Notes under the pieces: generated by a model
Told to the model about the DNA's origin: nothing
The model's database searches: none
The model's input: only the letters and a program-made list of their open reading frames with translations
In this document: in pieces, positions 1 through 13,400 of the stretch
Position numbering within the stretch: the stretch's first letter is position 1
How the letters are laid out: every line of letters starts with the position of its first letter
Position numbers and translations under genes: made by a program
Origin: Lamellibrachia columna
Lineage: Eukaryota > Annelida > Polychaeta > Sabellida > Siboglinidae
Assembly (NCBI GenBank): GCA_963662155.1
Contig: OY759264.1
Coordinates: 11,115,931 to 11,179,930 of the forward strand
DNA: 64,000 nucleotides
Direction: 5' to 3'

Positions 1-165
1 ATCTTCTACCATAATGTTTAATTAATTTTTCTTATTTACTATACTCGTAGCATTTAAACACACGCATTTATAACCTGCTTCAGACCTGTTTTTAGGACAT
101 TTTATTATTGGTTTGTCTGTACTAGTGGCCTCTTGTCCTGCTTGAGACATCTTTAAGTAACTAAG
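1..165 (-). mobile_element. CR1-like LINE fragment (start of ORF2 endonuclease)
   Basis: Read on the minus strand, this stretch closely parallels 30852-31028, the end of ORF1 and the beginning of ORF2 of the long CR1-like LINE in the Ide intron. Translation gives a degenerate version of the first endonuclease motif (residues like CLNATSIVNKKN) followed by an in-frame TAA, so this copy is dead. The rest of ORF2 would lie left of the window. It abuts a second LINE fragment. Confidence 0.75.
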
Positions 166-219
166 GGTTTATTTCCGAGTGTCATTCTTTACAAACTAGA
201 GTTAGTGAACATACCTTGA

Positions 220-1066
220 AGGGTTTGGGCATTGAGCCTACTGACTCATATATAGCCCTCTCCCCCCAATCAGTGGTTATGACAGTAATTTGAATATTTT
301 GTTTTGAATTTTTTACTGTTAGTGCATTGACGCAGTCGCTTGGTAGGGTATTCCATGGCTTGATTACTCGCTGTGAAAAGAACTTGTGGCGTGCATTTAG
401 TCGGCTGTGGTGTCGTACTATTGACTTGTTGTGTGGTCTAGCTCGAATATTCTGTTGGTGTCTATGTCTTTAAATCCATTAATGATCTTGAAAACTTCGA
501 GCATATCAACCCTTTTCCTCCTCTCTCGTAGAGACAGGCGGCCACACTTTCGCAATCTTAGATAATATGGGAACTTAGAGATTCCAGTGATCATCTTAGT
601 GGCCCTCCTCTGCACACTTTCTAAGTTGTATATATCTTTCTGAAGATGTGGGCACCATGCCTGTTGGCAGTTTTCAATGTTGGGTCGGACCAAGGTGCTG
701 TATAAATTTTTATGTTTTTCATGCTTTTGTCTGTGTAGGCCCTACGAATTGTCTCTAGTATTCTATTTGCTTTTCTATCAATTCTATATGTTCAACAAAA
801 TAGTCGTAGTTCAGGTTGTCGTATCCAATGTGCAGGTATTTGCATTTAGTGAAGTTGAACAATAGCTGCCAATCCTGACTCCATTTATACATAGAATGGA
901 GGTCTTCCTGGAGAGTGAAAGCATATTCAACTTCAGGAACTTGCCTCAACGTTTTTGTGTCATCAGCAATCTTTAATAGGGAGCTTACTACAGTTGAGTC
1001 AATGTCGTTTATAAAGATAACAAATAACATTGGGCCGAGTATTGATCCCTGTGGTACACCACTGAT
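220..1066 (-). mobile_element. CR1-like LINE fragment (reverse transcriptase C-terminal half)
   Basis: The minus-strand translation contains SGVPQGSILGP (RT motif B) and IADDTK (a motif C variant of YADD), then VQRRATKMI, and it finishes with FFSQRVIKPWNTLPSDCVNA, which is typical of the C-terminus of CR1/L2-group ORF2. The reading frame is broken between about 755 and 693. It differs from the family of the 28-33 kb element. It is 5'-truncated exactly where the neighbouring SINE ends (about 1066). Confidence 0.8.
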
Positions 1067-1067
1067 C

Positions 1068-1297
1068 ACTTAGTGAGTCCACGACAGCTTTTTCCATTTC
1101 CCTGCTTGTTATCTTTTACCTCCCCTGGCATAGACACCAGGTAGAAGGGACCTATGGCTTTTACCGTCTCTTCCAAAAAACACAGGCAAAGTGGGGTGAA
1201 TGAAATTGCCCAAGCTTCAAAACCTCGGAGGTGGAATCGAACCACTGTATTCTCGATCGACAGATGGGTGCCCTAACCATTAGACCACCACTCCCCA
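1068..1297 (-). mobile_element. tRNA-derived SINE (family A)
   Basis: On the minus strand it begins with a tRNA-like head. Box A resembles TCTAATGGTTAGGGCACC and box B is GTGGTTCGATTCCACC. A tRNA-unrelated body follows, containing CTACCTGGTGTCTATGCC and ending in GTCGTGGACTCAC. The same body recurs at 21725-21950, at about 5340-5800 and, internally deleted, at 18270-18390. RNA polymerase III transcription is inferred from the boxes only. Confidence 0.8.
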
Positions 1298-1733
1298 CAT
1301 ATGATGCTAAACAAAACCAGTCATTCGATAAATGTCATTTAATCTCAGACCCTCCCCTCCCCTGCCCCCAGGGCACTTTTAATTACATTGCTTTGAATTG
1401 CAATTACCTGTGAAGATGTGCTTATCCTACATGCTGTAGCAAACACATATTTACTGTTTATATTCAGCCATCATAATGCACTGCTTGCATTCACTCAAAG
1501 CCTTATGAACTATATGCTCGAAAATAAACAGTGTTTTGAGAACTTCCACTACGATGATAAACGAAACAGCTGCTGCCCTCATTCCCCAAATTAAATTAAA
1601 AAAATTTCTGAAGTAACAAACATCTATCTTTATAGATGTTCTCATGCTTAATTGCTTAACGAGTTTGATAGATTTATGAACCTCTCATCATGAGTCAGCA
1701 AATTATCATTTGTTTAGCTTCCACGTGTCCACT
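1298..1733. other. Upstream flank of the first Ide coding exon, no gene seen
   Basis: AT-rich sequence without a convincing coding region, TATA box or CpG-rich promoter. A possible splice acceptor (TTTGTTTAG) ends at 1719 or shortly before, just 5' of the first coding ATG. The first exon may therefore be spliced to an upstream exon outside the window rather than starting transcription here. Confidence 0.5.
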
Positions 1734-1832
1734 ATGGCCAGTGCACACATCAAACAGACAGTGGACAACATTGTCAAGTCTGCGGAAGATAAGCGACTCT
1801 ACCGTGGACTTGAGCTGGATAATGGCATGAAG
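1734..1832 (+). CDS. Ide: Ide exon 1 (first coding exon in window)
   Basis: It encodes 33 residues beginning [13 protein letters not shown] and including [18 protein letters not shown], which aligns with the region after human Met42. The donor is AAG|gtaaac, phase 0. In-frame sequence upstream (from about 1717) is also open and is preceded by an acceptor-like TTTAG, so the exon may be longer at its 5' end. Confidence 0.9.
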
Positions 1833-4800
1833 GTAAACATAAATTATGATGCTCTACCTAGAGCAGGGCTAGATCGAGTTAAAAAATATTTGGTAGTAAT
1901 TGAATACAGGTGAAATTAATTGATTCAGGTGAAGTTAATTGACTACAGGTGAAATTAATTGATTCTGGTTTTGAAATGATGCCATAATTGAGTTGTATGA
2001 CTGCAACAGTTATAATTAATTATGTTATTATTTTCATATCACAAACTTTACCAGAAAAACAACCTTTCAAAAGTGCTGGCGCACACAAATGAAAAAGACT
2101 TAAGTTATAACACCTGCTTACATAATCAATGGAATACTAATAACAACTGCACCAGAAAAAAGTGTTTGATTTCAGAAAGTGAAGCATTAATTTATTTTTA
2201 ATAAATATGAAAACAAACCCTGGTGCGATCCTTGCTGCCAAGGGTTCAGACTACATCAGTACCCCTGGGGTTCGGACTACATCAGTACCCCTGGGGTTCG
2301 GACTACATCAGTACCCCTGGCAGATCTACCCTTGCCATCTGACTACATCAATACCCCTGGCAGATCGACCTGTTGAAACGTGGAACTTTCAGTTGCTGTG
2401 TTAACCAATTATATTACGAGCACGGAGAACTTAGGCCTACATACGGGAACTTAACTTTAATTGGCTGTGGACTGGTCGTAGGAAGAGTCTTTGAAGTTTG
2501 GTGCGTGTGCACGTCTAGTTCACAGAAACACATCGACCATGACAAGAAGTGGGACAAAGTACAAATTATTTAGCATACATTCGCACATGGCGTGGGATAA
2601 ACTGACAAATCCACGTTTCTAAAGTTCGATCTGCCAAAGGTACTGTAGTACTACCACCACCCCTAGATAGTGAGGATGCCCAGTGCCCAACAAATTGGAA
2701 CACTCATTAAAAATATCCTAGCCTACATTGTTATGTTGTGTTGCGTCCTTAGATTCTACTGATCAGTGATGATACGACAGACAAGTCCGCTGCTGCTCTT
2801 GACGTCAACGTGGGTCACATGTCCGACCCTAATGACATTCCTGGACTTGCCCACTTCTGTGAACACATGCTGTTTCTTGGCACGGAGAAGTACCCCGAGG
2901 AGAACGAATACAATAAGTTCCTGAGCGAACACGCCGGAGGCTCTAATGCCTTCACGTCGGCCGAGCACACTAATTTTTATTTTGATGTCGCTCCAGAAGC
3001 ACTTCCTGGAGCACTTGATAGGTATGTCCTTATCCAGTCACAGACAGTTGGCCAGGGCTTCACGTTTGAAAAGAACAGGCGAGCGACAAATCGCTTGCCT
3101 AAATATGCCCAATTAATTGAGGCGAGCGATTTGTTAGTTGTCTTTTTTTACTGTGTGGTGGCGCCACCATTTCCCAAATGGATTCTGTCGTTGTCACCAC
3201 AAAATTTTAATTGGTACTTTTTTGGAATTAAATAAATGTTTACTTTAGTAAACTCCATACATTGCAATTGGTGAAACGGTTTTGAATTGCAACATGTCAT
3301 CGATCACCATAGGCGTAGCCTAGGCAAGGCCAGTGCCATGGCAGTGTGCTGTGCCCATGCCGTGGCAGTGACAACTTCATGTGCGACTTCGCTTAGGTGG
3401 TTTGAAAATTGCAATTGAGATTCACAAATATGCTTTGTATAAGAATCAGATGTATAGTCATGAATGCAGATTAGTAGGCAACACCAATATAAACTGGGGT
3501 AAAATAGCATGCTTCCATTGCATCATAATGCCAAACGCACAACTCAAACTCAGTGCACAAAAATATGAATTCATCATCCGCACATGAAACAGTGAATCAA
3601 TGTTAAGTGGTACCGGAGATGTGCGTCGTGAATTTATGTGTTCAGAGCGGTTGAAAGATGAAATGCAACTATTATTAAAATTGTCGTTTTCAATGTTTAA
3701 TCGACTTTTACAATCCGTGTCAACTCATATGCGAGTTCGGTAGCTCAGATCCAGGTTATTATTTTCGATTCCCATTATAGCATAGTCGGTCAATCAGATC
3801 GTAGAGAAATATTGTTGATACCTTATCTATTCCATAACTGTACATGTATACATGTATTTTGTTCAGTTCAACAAACAACAGTATGTTACATTTAAACATA
3901 ATATACATCGATGCTAGTCCACTCATTTGAAACTTTTTTTTATAAATCATGGCTTTGATGGCGGCCTTGCAATCTTGGTGCAGCGCCAGCTGGCTGCGAT
4001 CGCCATCCCTGGTGACGGATGAAATGTGAACTCCGAATATTGGAGCCCGAACACTGCGTTATAAAGAGGGTAGACTTTCGTAGTGAATCTAATACTCAAG
4101 AAATTCCTTGTCAAGACGAACACTTGCAGGCAGCGAGCAATTTTGGCAATTTTTTTCATAATAAATGCGAGAAAGTTCCAGACTGTTTAATGATATGTAA
4201 TTATTATTAACAAGCATTTGCAAAGTTCCATGTACCCAGGCAATTGCTCATAAAGTTGTAATAAATGAATATGTTTGTTAATATATAAAAGTTGACATTT
4301 CATTAGATATTTTTTGTAGTTATATCCCTTATAATTGAATATAATTTCTTTTTTAAATTAACAGGTGTTTTGTGCGGTTACTCACGGCTGTTCTCACAGC
4401 TGTCGGATGATTGAGATCCATCAAGTGTTGTCAGTTATTAAGTAAATATACGAATATGGCTTTCTGTGATCTAGACCGTTCCACTAAAATAGGATACAAA
4501 CAGAGCACCACAGTGTTGTAAAACATGTAACAAATGGTGGGATTTTCCAGCAGTGGGTATTTTAAGTGTCTCACAAACACTGCCAATTGACACAACAGAT
4601 ATTTGTTTGTTTTTTATTATTTTCTAACATGTGATTCGGTTCAGGGCAAATATTAATCACAGTGGACAAGGCACGTTCACAAGTCATTCGCTGGGAATGA
4701 ACGATGTGATCTGATTTAGGTTTGCACAGTTCTTCCTGTGTCCACTGTTCACGGCCGGAGCCACGGAGCGCGAGGTGAATGCTGTCAACTCTGAGAATGA

Positions 4801-7343
4801 CAAGAACCTTCAGAATGACGCATGGCGACTACATCAGCTAGAGCACGAGACGGCCAAGCCTGACCATGCATATCATAAGTTTGGCACTGGTGGGTGGCCG
4901 ATTTAAAAAAATTTTCACGATTTTTTTGTGACACTCAAAGTCACGTACATTAATTGAAAGTTGTTGAGGTTTATTTTGCCTGTGACGTACATAAATACTT
5001 CAGCTGCTGTTCCTGGTACACTGTAATTATAACCAGATATTGAATCATTGACACAATCTAAAAACATAAAAAGTATAACATGGAATAATTAGTAAAAATG
5101 TTCCTTTGTAATACAGTTGCATTCTCAATTTAGTTTTCTGCTTCTCTATTTTCAGATTAATTTCATGAAAAATCAAACCTATCTGGTATCAACTATGACA
5201 TGCATGCGTGTTTGTAAAATAAAATATAATATAAAAGTTGTTTTAAAGCTTGTTTATGCCCATTTGTTATTTAATTTTGGTCAAATCATTTAACTATTCA
5301 AACTATTTAATTAGTAGTTTGTGTTGCAGATGTGTTGTTGCAAAACTCGGGCAATTTCGTTCAGCCTCCTTTGGTTGTTTCTTTCGGAAAATACACTAAA
5401 AGCCCTGGTGTCTATACCAGGGAGTAACAGATCACACACACAGAAGTGGAAAATACACTAAAAGCCCTGGTGTCTATACCAGGGAGTAACAGATCACACA
5501 CACAGAAGTGGAAAATACACTAAAAGCCCTGGTGTCTATACCAGGGAGTAACAGATCACACACACAGAAGTGGAAAATACACTAAAAGCCCTGGTGTCTA
5601 TACCAGGGAGTAACAGATCACACACACAGAAGTGGAAAATACACTAAAAGCCCTGGTGTCTATACCAGGGAGTAACAGATCACACACACAGAAGTGGAAA
5701 ATACACTAAAAGCCCTGGTGTCTATACCAGGGAGTAACAGATCACACACACAGAAGTGGAAAAATATGTTGTGGGCTCACGGAACCAATACAACGGTCTC
5801 GACTTATAAACCCACATGGCGTTGCCTCAACTGCTGCCAAAACGTGCTCAGATAATGAAGTAAGCACCATGAGTGCCTTGTCTTGGTGGATACCAGCGCT
5901 ATGTAAGACGTCATCATCTTGCAGGCAACAAGCAGACTCTACTGGAGAAGCCGAAGGAGCGAGGTGTTGACGTGAGGGACGAACTCCTGGTGTTCCACAA
6001 GAAGTACTACTCTGCCAACCTCATGGCGCTCGCTGTGCTTGGCAAAGGTACTTGCAGTCTTTATTTCTTGTCAAGAATTTGTTTCTGACAATGGTGACAG
6101 GGATTACGGTAGAACTGCTTGATTGATAACTAGTTTTGGACATTGGGAAGTGACATCAAATGTCATAAAAAATGTTACGTCTGTTATTTAAATTATGGGA
6201 CAAACATAATGGAACTTATTTTCTGTGTTAGTCTTAACATTTACCTTTATTTATCATATAAATAATTACATCACTATATCAGTTATTATAATAAAATATT
6301 TGAAAAGTAAATTAACAAATTTAAATGTTTGCAGAAAATAGAAAATAACAATGAAATGTCAAAGGACAAAATAAATGTAGATCTATATTGAAACGTTCAA
6401 GTTTGTCTAATCATAGAGCAGTTTCTACATAATGTGTCTAATGGTTGCCAGAGACGCTGGACGAGCTGACCGACCTGGTCATGCCCCTGTTTGCTGGGGT
6501 CACTAACAAGAGTGTGGCTGTCCCAGAGTGGCCAGAACCCCCGTTTGGACCTGATCAACTCAAGGTGGGTTGTTGTGTGGAATGTTTGATTATTTGACTT
6601 CAAAAATGCCTCGATTCTCTTTACTTCGATTCAGTAATAAATTAAAGTTTTTTTATACGTACCTGGATATGCAGAATTATGTTCTTTATGTGAATATATC
6701 ACATTTTTAATATTTTTACTAGGGTGCCAACCTATGGAAACCACATTAATAAATTACAGTGAGTTGGTGAATTGTCAAAGCCATGATGTGAGTCGAAATG
6801 TATTCATGTGCCAAAAATCATTATGTAATAGTCAAAGGTACTTTAGTGTAGTTATGATCCAATATATAGTATCATATGAAAGAAATGCACCTCAGAACTG
6901 ATAGAACTTTGTTTGATTACATAGTGTCATCCCTCTTTGAAACTACCTCTCTTTCTCGTCCTTCTTCTCCGCTTGCTTCGTCGCCAGTTGCATTCTCTCC
7001 CACCCTGGACATGTTGGGTGGAACTCTCCTCCCTTGTCATAGCTGCACTTTTTGAAACGGAGCGTGGCACATATATTCAGGCCTGGTCTTGGGACCATAG
7101 CGTGTACGGTATTTAATTATGCCACGGACTGCTTTCATAGCTTTGGGTTCCCCAAAAAGTCCTAATCAAGACACATACATACGACCTGATCACAACCGTC
7201 TACTCAGTTTATTGAAGGAGCAATGGTCCTAAACAACATTTGTGAACGTTTCGCGAGAAATTACCATATATATAATTATATACATACATTCATGCATGCA
7301 TCCATGTATGTATGTATCCATGTATGTTTCACAAGAAATGACC

Positions 7344-7416
<73 letters not shown>

Positions 7417-10400
7417 ATATATATATAATATATATATATATATACATCCATACATACATACATACATACATACATACATACATACATACATACATACATA
7501 CATACATGCATACAACACAAAGTATCTGATCATAACATTTTAACATTTTCTGTGGAATATTTTCAGGCTACCTTGCACATGTGATTATTGATTTTTCAAG
7601 TTGACTGCGCAAGTTGTTCCCGTGAAAGACATCAGAAACTTGAGTGTGATGTGGCCCATCCCAGACTTGCAGCCGTACTACCAGTCTAATGTAGGTCATC
7701 TTATTCCACACATACAGTACTACCAGTCTAATGTAGGTCATCTTATTCCACACATACAGTACTACCAGTATAATGTAGGTCATCTTATTCCACACATACA
7801 GTACTACTAGTCTAATGTAGGTCATCTTATTCTACACATACAGTACTACCAGTCTAATGTAGGTCATCTTATTCCACACATTCAGTACTACCAGTCTAAT
7901 GTAGGTCATCTTATTCTACACATACAGTACTACCAGTCTAATGTAGGTCATCTTATTCTACACATACAGTACTACCAGTCTAATGTAGGTCATCTTATTC
8001 TACACTTACAGTACTACCAGTCTAATGTAGGTCATCTTATTCCACACATACAGTACTACCAGTCTAATGTAGGTCGTCTTATTCTACACATACAGTACTA
8101 CCAGTCTAATGTAGGTCGTCTTATTCTACACATACAGTACTACCAGTCTAATGTAGGTCATCTTATTCTACGCATACAGTACTACCAGTCTAATGTAGGT
8201 CGTCTTATTCTACGCATACAGTACTACCAGTATAATGTAGGTCGTCTTATTCTACACTTACAGTACTACCAGTCTAATGTAGGTCATCTTATTCTACACA
8301 TACAGTACTACCAGTCTAATGTAGGTCGTCTTATTCTACACATACAGTACTACCAGTCTAATGTAGGTCATCGTATTCTACACTTACAGTACTACCAGTC
8401 TAATGTAGGTCATCTTATTCTACACTTACAGTACTACCAGTCTAATGTAGGTCATCTTATTCTACACATACAGTACTACCAGTCTAATGTAGGTCATCTT
8501 ATTCTACACATACAGTACTACCAGTCTAATGTAGGTCATCTTATTCTACACTTACAGTACTACCAGTCTAATGTAGGTCATCTTATTCTACACATACAGT
8601 ACTACCAGTCTAATGTAGGTCATCTTATTCTACACATACAGTACTACCAGTCTAATGTAGGTCATCTTATTCTACGCATACAGTACTACCAGTCTAATGT
8701 AGGTCGTCTTATTCTACGCATACAGTACTACCAGTATAATGTAGGTCGTCTTATTCTACACTTACAGTACTACCAGTCTAATGTAGGTCATCTTATTCTA
8801 CACATACAGTACTACCAGTCTAATGTAGGTCGTCTTATTCTACACATACAGTACTACCAGTCTAATGTAGGTCATCTTATTCTACACTTACAGTACTACC
8901 AGTCTAATGTAGGTCATCTTATTCTACACTTACAGTACTACCAGTCTAATGTAGGTCATCTTATTCTACACATACAGTACTACCAGTCTAATGTAGGTCA
9001 TCTTATTCTACACATACAGTACTACCAGTCTAATGTAGGTCATCTTATTCTACACATACAGTACTACCAGTCTAATGTAGGTCATCTTATTCTACACTTA
9101 CAGTACTACCAGTATAATGTAGGTCGTCTTATTCTACACATACAGTACTACCAGTCTAATGTAGGTCGTCTTATTCTACACTTACAGTACTACCAGTCTA
9201 ATGTAGGTCATCTTATTCTACACATACAGTACTACCAGTCTAATGTAGGTCGTCTTATTCTACACATACAGTACTACCAGTCTAATGTAGGTCGTCTTAT
9301 TCTACACATACAGTACTACCAGTCTAATGTAGGTCATCTTATTCTACACATACAGTACTACCAGTCTAATGTAGGTCATCTTATTCTACACATACAGTAC
9401 TACCAGTCTAATGTAGGTCATCTTATTCTACGCATACAGTACTACCAGTCTAATGTAGGTCATCTTATTCTACACATACAGTACTACCAGTCTAATGTAG
9501 GTCATCTTATTCTACACATACAGTACTACCAGTCTAATGTAGGTCATCTTATTCTACGCATACAGTACTACCAGTCTAATGTAGGTCATCTTATTCTACA
9601 CATACAGTACTACCAGTCTAATGTAGGTCATCTTATTCTACACTTACAGTACTACCAGTATAATGTAGGTCGTCTTATTCTACACATACAGTACTACCAG
9701 TCTAATGTAGGTCGTCTTATTCTACACTTACAGTACTACCAGTCTAATGTAGGTCATCTTATTCTACACATACAGTACTACCAGTCTAATGTAGGTCATC
9801 TTATTCTACGCATACAGTACTACCAGTCTAATGTAGGTCATCTTATTCTACGCATACAGTACTACCAGTCTAATGTAGGTCGTCTTATTCTACGCATACA
9901 GTACTACCAGTCTAATGTAGGTCGTCTTATTCTACGCATACAGTACTACCAGTCTAATGTAGGTCGTCTTATTCTACGCATACAGTCCTACCAGTCTAAT
10001 GTAGGTCATCTTATTCTACACATACAGTACTACCAGTCTAATGTAGGTCATCTTATTCTACACATTCAGTACTACCAGTCTAATGTAGGTCGTCTTATTC
10101 TACACATACAGTACTACCAGTCTAATGTAGGTCATCTTATTCTACGCATACAGTACTACCAGTCTAATGTAGGTCATCTTATTCTACGCATACAGTACTA
10201 CCAGTCTAATGTAGGTCGTCTTATTCTACACATTCAGTACTACCAGTCTAATGTAGGTCGTCTTATTCTACACATACAGTACTACCAGTCTAATGTAGGT
10301 CGTCTTATTCTACGCATACAGTCCTACCAGTCTAATGTAGGTCATCTTATTCTACGCATACAGTACTACCAGTCTAATGTAGGTCGTCTTATTCTACACA

Positions 10401-13400
10401 TACAGTACTACCAGTCTAATGTAGGTCGTCTTATTCTACACATACAGTACTACCAGTCTAATGTAGGTCATCTTATTCTACACATTCAGTACTACCAGTC
10501 TAATGTAGGTCGTCTTATTCTACACATACAGTACTACCAGTCTAATGTAGGTCATCTTATTCTACGCATACAGTACTACCAGTCTAATGTAGGTCATCTT
10601 ATTCTACGCATACAGTACTACCAGTCTAATGTAGGTCGTCTTATTCTACACATTCAGTACTACCAGTCTAATGTAGGTCGTCTTATTCTACACATACAGT
10701 ACTACCAGTCTAATGTAGGTCATCTTATTCTATGCATACAGTACTACCAGTCTAATGTAGGTCGTCTTATTCTACGCATACAGTCCTACCAGTCTAATGT
10801 AGGTCATCTTATTCTACGCATACAGTACTACCAGTCTAATGTAGGTCGTCTTATTCTACACATACAGTACTACCAGTCTAATGTAGGTCATCTTATTCTA
10901 CACATACAGTACTACCAGTCTAATGTAGGTCATCTTATTCTACGCATACAGTACTACCAGTCTAATGTAGGTCATCTTATTCTACACATACAGTACTACC
11001 AGTCTAATGTAGGTCATCTTATTCTACACATACAGTACTACCAGTCTAATGTAGGTCATCTTATTCTACACATACAGTACTACCAGTCTAATGTAGGTCA
11101 TCTTATTCTACGCATACAGTACTACCAGTCTAATGTAGGTCATCTTATTCTACACATACAGTACTACCAGTCTAATGTAGGTCATCTTATTCTATGCATA
11201 CAGTACTACCAGTCTAATGTAGTCGTCTTATTCTACACATACAGTACTACCAGTCTAATGTAGGTCGTCTTATTCTACACATACAGTACTACCAGTCTAA
11301 TGTAGGTCGTCTTATTCTACACATACAGTACTACCAGTCTAATGTAGGTCATCTTATTCTACACATACAGTACTACCAGTCTAATGTAGGTCGTCTTATT
11401 CTACACATACAGTCCTACCAGTCTAATGTAGGTCGTCTTATTCTACGCATACAGTCCTACCAGTCTAATGTAGGTCGTCTTATTCTACGCATACAGTATG
11501 GTTGGGGCAATTGTTACAATACTTAGAGATGCAAAGTTGTTGACTGTGCAAATGCATTTTTAATTAACCCCAATTGTTTAAGTATTTTGACTGGTATCTG
11601 TTTATAAATATTGACCTTGCCATTTAGCTTGCAATGGAAACATGACCTTGACATTCAGTGTGTAATGTAAACATGACCTTGACATTCAGCATGCAATGGA
11701 AACATGACCTTGCCATTCAGCATGCAATGTGAAAATTATATTTGAGTCGAACCATTCAAAGGAAACAGATAGCTATTAATTTTTTTAACAAGTTGTGATT
11801 CGTTAAGACATATTTGGGCAGATTTTACAATAAAACAGTCAAACTATGATCCTTTATATGGGAAAATGCTGGTGGTATAAATGAAACCCACTTGTAATTG
11901 GCTAATTTCAATAGTAGAAGGTTCAATTTGTTGGATAAAATTCTAATCTTAGAGCGTTTGCTGAATTCTGTCAATGTGATAGCTGATTGATGTGGTAAAA
12001 TGTATTTTAATAAAATTAATCGAATAAAAAATAATTAAACTTTAGCCAACTTATTTTTATAATCTGAGGTGATAATATCCTGCTCTGTCTGCAGCCTGGT
12101 CACTATTTGGGTCACCTCATCGGTCACGAAGGCCCAGGAAGTCTGCTGTCGGAACTCAAGGCACGGGGTGAGTGCTGCTGGAGAGAAACTGGGTTAACAC
12201 TTAGTTACCTAAAATATAATTATATAAACTATGGTTTTGAAAGAATAACCTCAGTATGCTTTCAAAGACAGCATGTTCTGTATGTTTGTTGTTATCATTT
12301 ATTGTTGTACATCATTTATTATTAGTATAATTATTAGTAATTCATGTATGTCACTGCATTCTGATGCTTCCATTTTTACAGCAACTTTATATCTAGTTGA
12401 CTATATGAAAAACTGTTAATTTAAGAGAATGTATATTTAGTATCTGAAGTTCAACAAATAAAAATGTCAATAATAAAATCATGATTATCTAATATAAAAT
12501 AATTTTTTATGCATTATGAATTAAAGCAACTTTTTATGGAAATTATCAGTCAATATGGAAATTATGTATCTAGCATGTCTAAATTTAATCTAACAGTAGG
12601 AAGTAGGGTCATTCGTGTCAAATCAACCAATTGTCAAAAAGTTGATGTGTCAGAATTTATTTAAATTTTAACCAAAGAAAAAGTAGCTATACCTGGTCAC
12701 TTGTGCAAAAGAACTAAGCATTTACGTGCAAATTGTGTCTGTAATGCCCTATAATGTGAACAAGTACGCACCCTAAAACACAGCCATTATCTAATTAACT
12801 TAGTTAGTTACATTATAATTATAAGATTTTATTGGTAGGAAAACTGGGTGAGAATGTTATACCTAAACTGAATACTGTACTTTTATAATGTTTCAGGGTG
12901 GATAAACACCCTTGTCGGGGGGCAGAAACATGGGGCGAAAGGGTTCATGTTCTTCACTGTTAATGTTGACCTGTCGGAGGAAGGAATAGGTAAGTGGAAT
13001 AGTGTTCACATGTCTGTAAGAAGAATGGTTCATGGTCATTAAGGGGCTGTCTCAAGACATCAGTGTTTGATACTAAATAAAATTGGTTTCATTGGGGGGT
13101 TAATAGTGGTTTTGTTTAGCAACATACAAAGGTTTATTAAAAAAAAAAATTAATATCCAATACCAGTTCATAAATGATGAAAGAGGAAAAAAGAAATAAT
13201 ATTCTGCTTCAGTCACATAATATACTTGTGTGTATTTAAAAAAAAAGGTATGTTTCATACTTTGCTTTTGTAGCTAACCTGTTTGTGAAGGCAATTTTCT
13301 TATGTCATTTGCGATGGAGGCCATAGGTTAATGATGGTGTTTCGACACACTGGTTTGTGGAACTTATTGGCCAGATGACACTATAATGTGATTCATTTAA

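Noticed and set aside
7676..11496. CRISPR-like array
   Set aside because: Units are directly tandem with no unique spacers, in a eukaryotic intron. It is a minisatellite.
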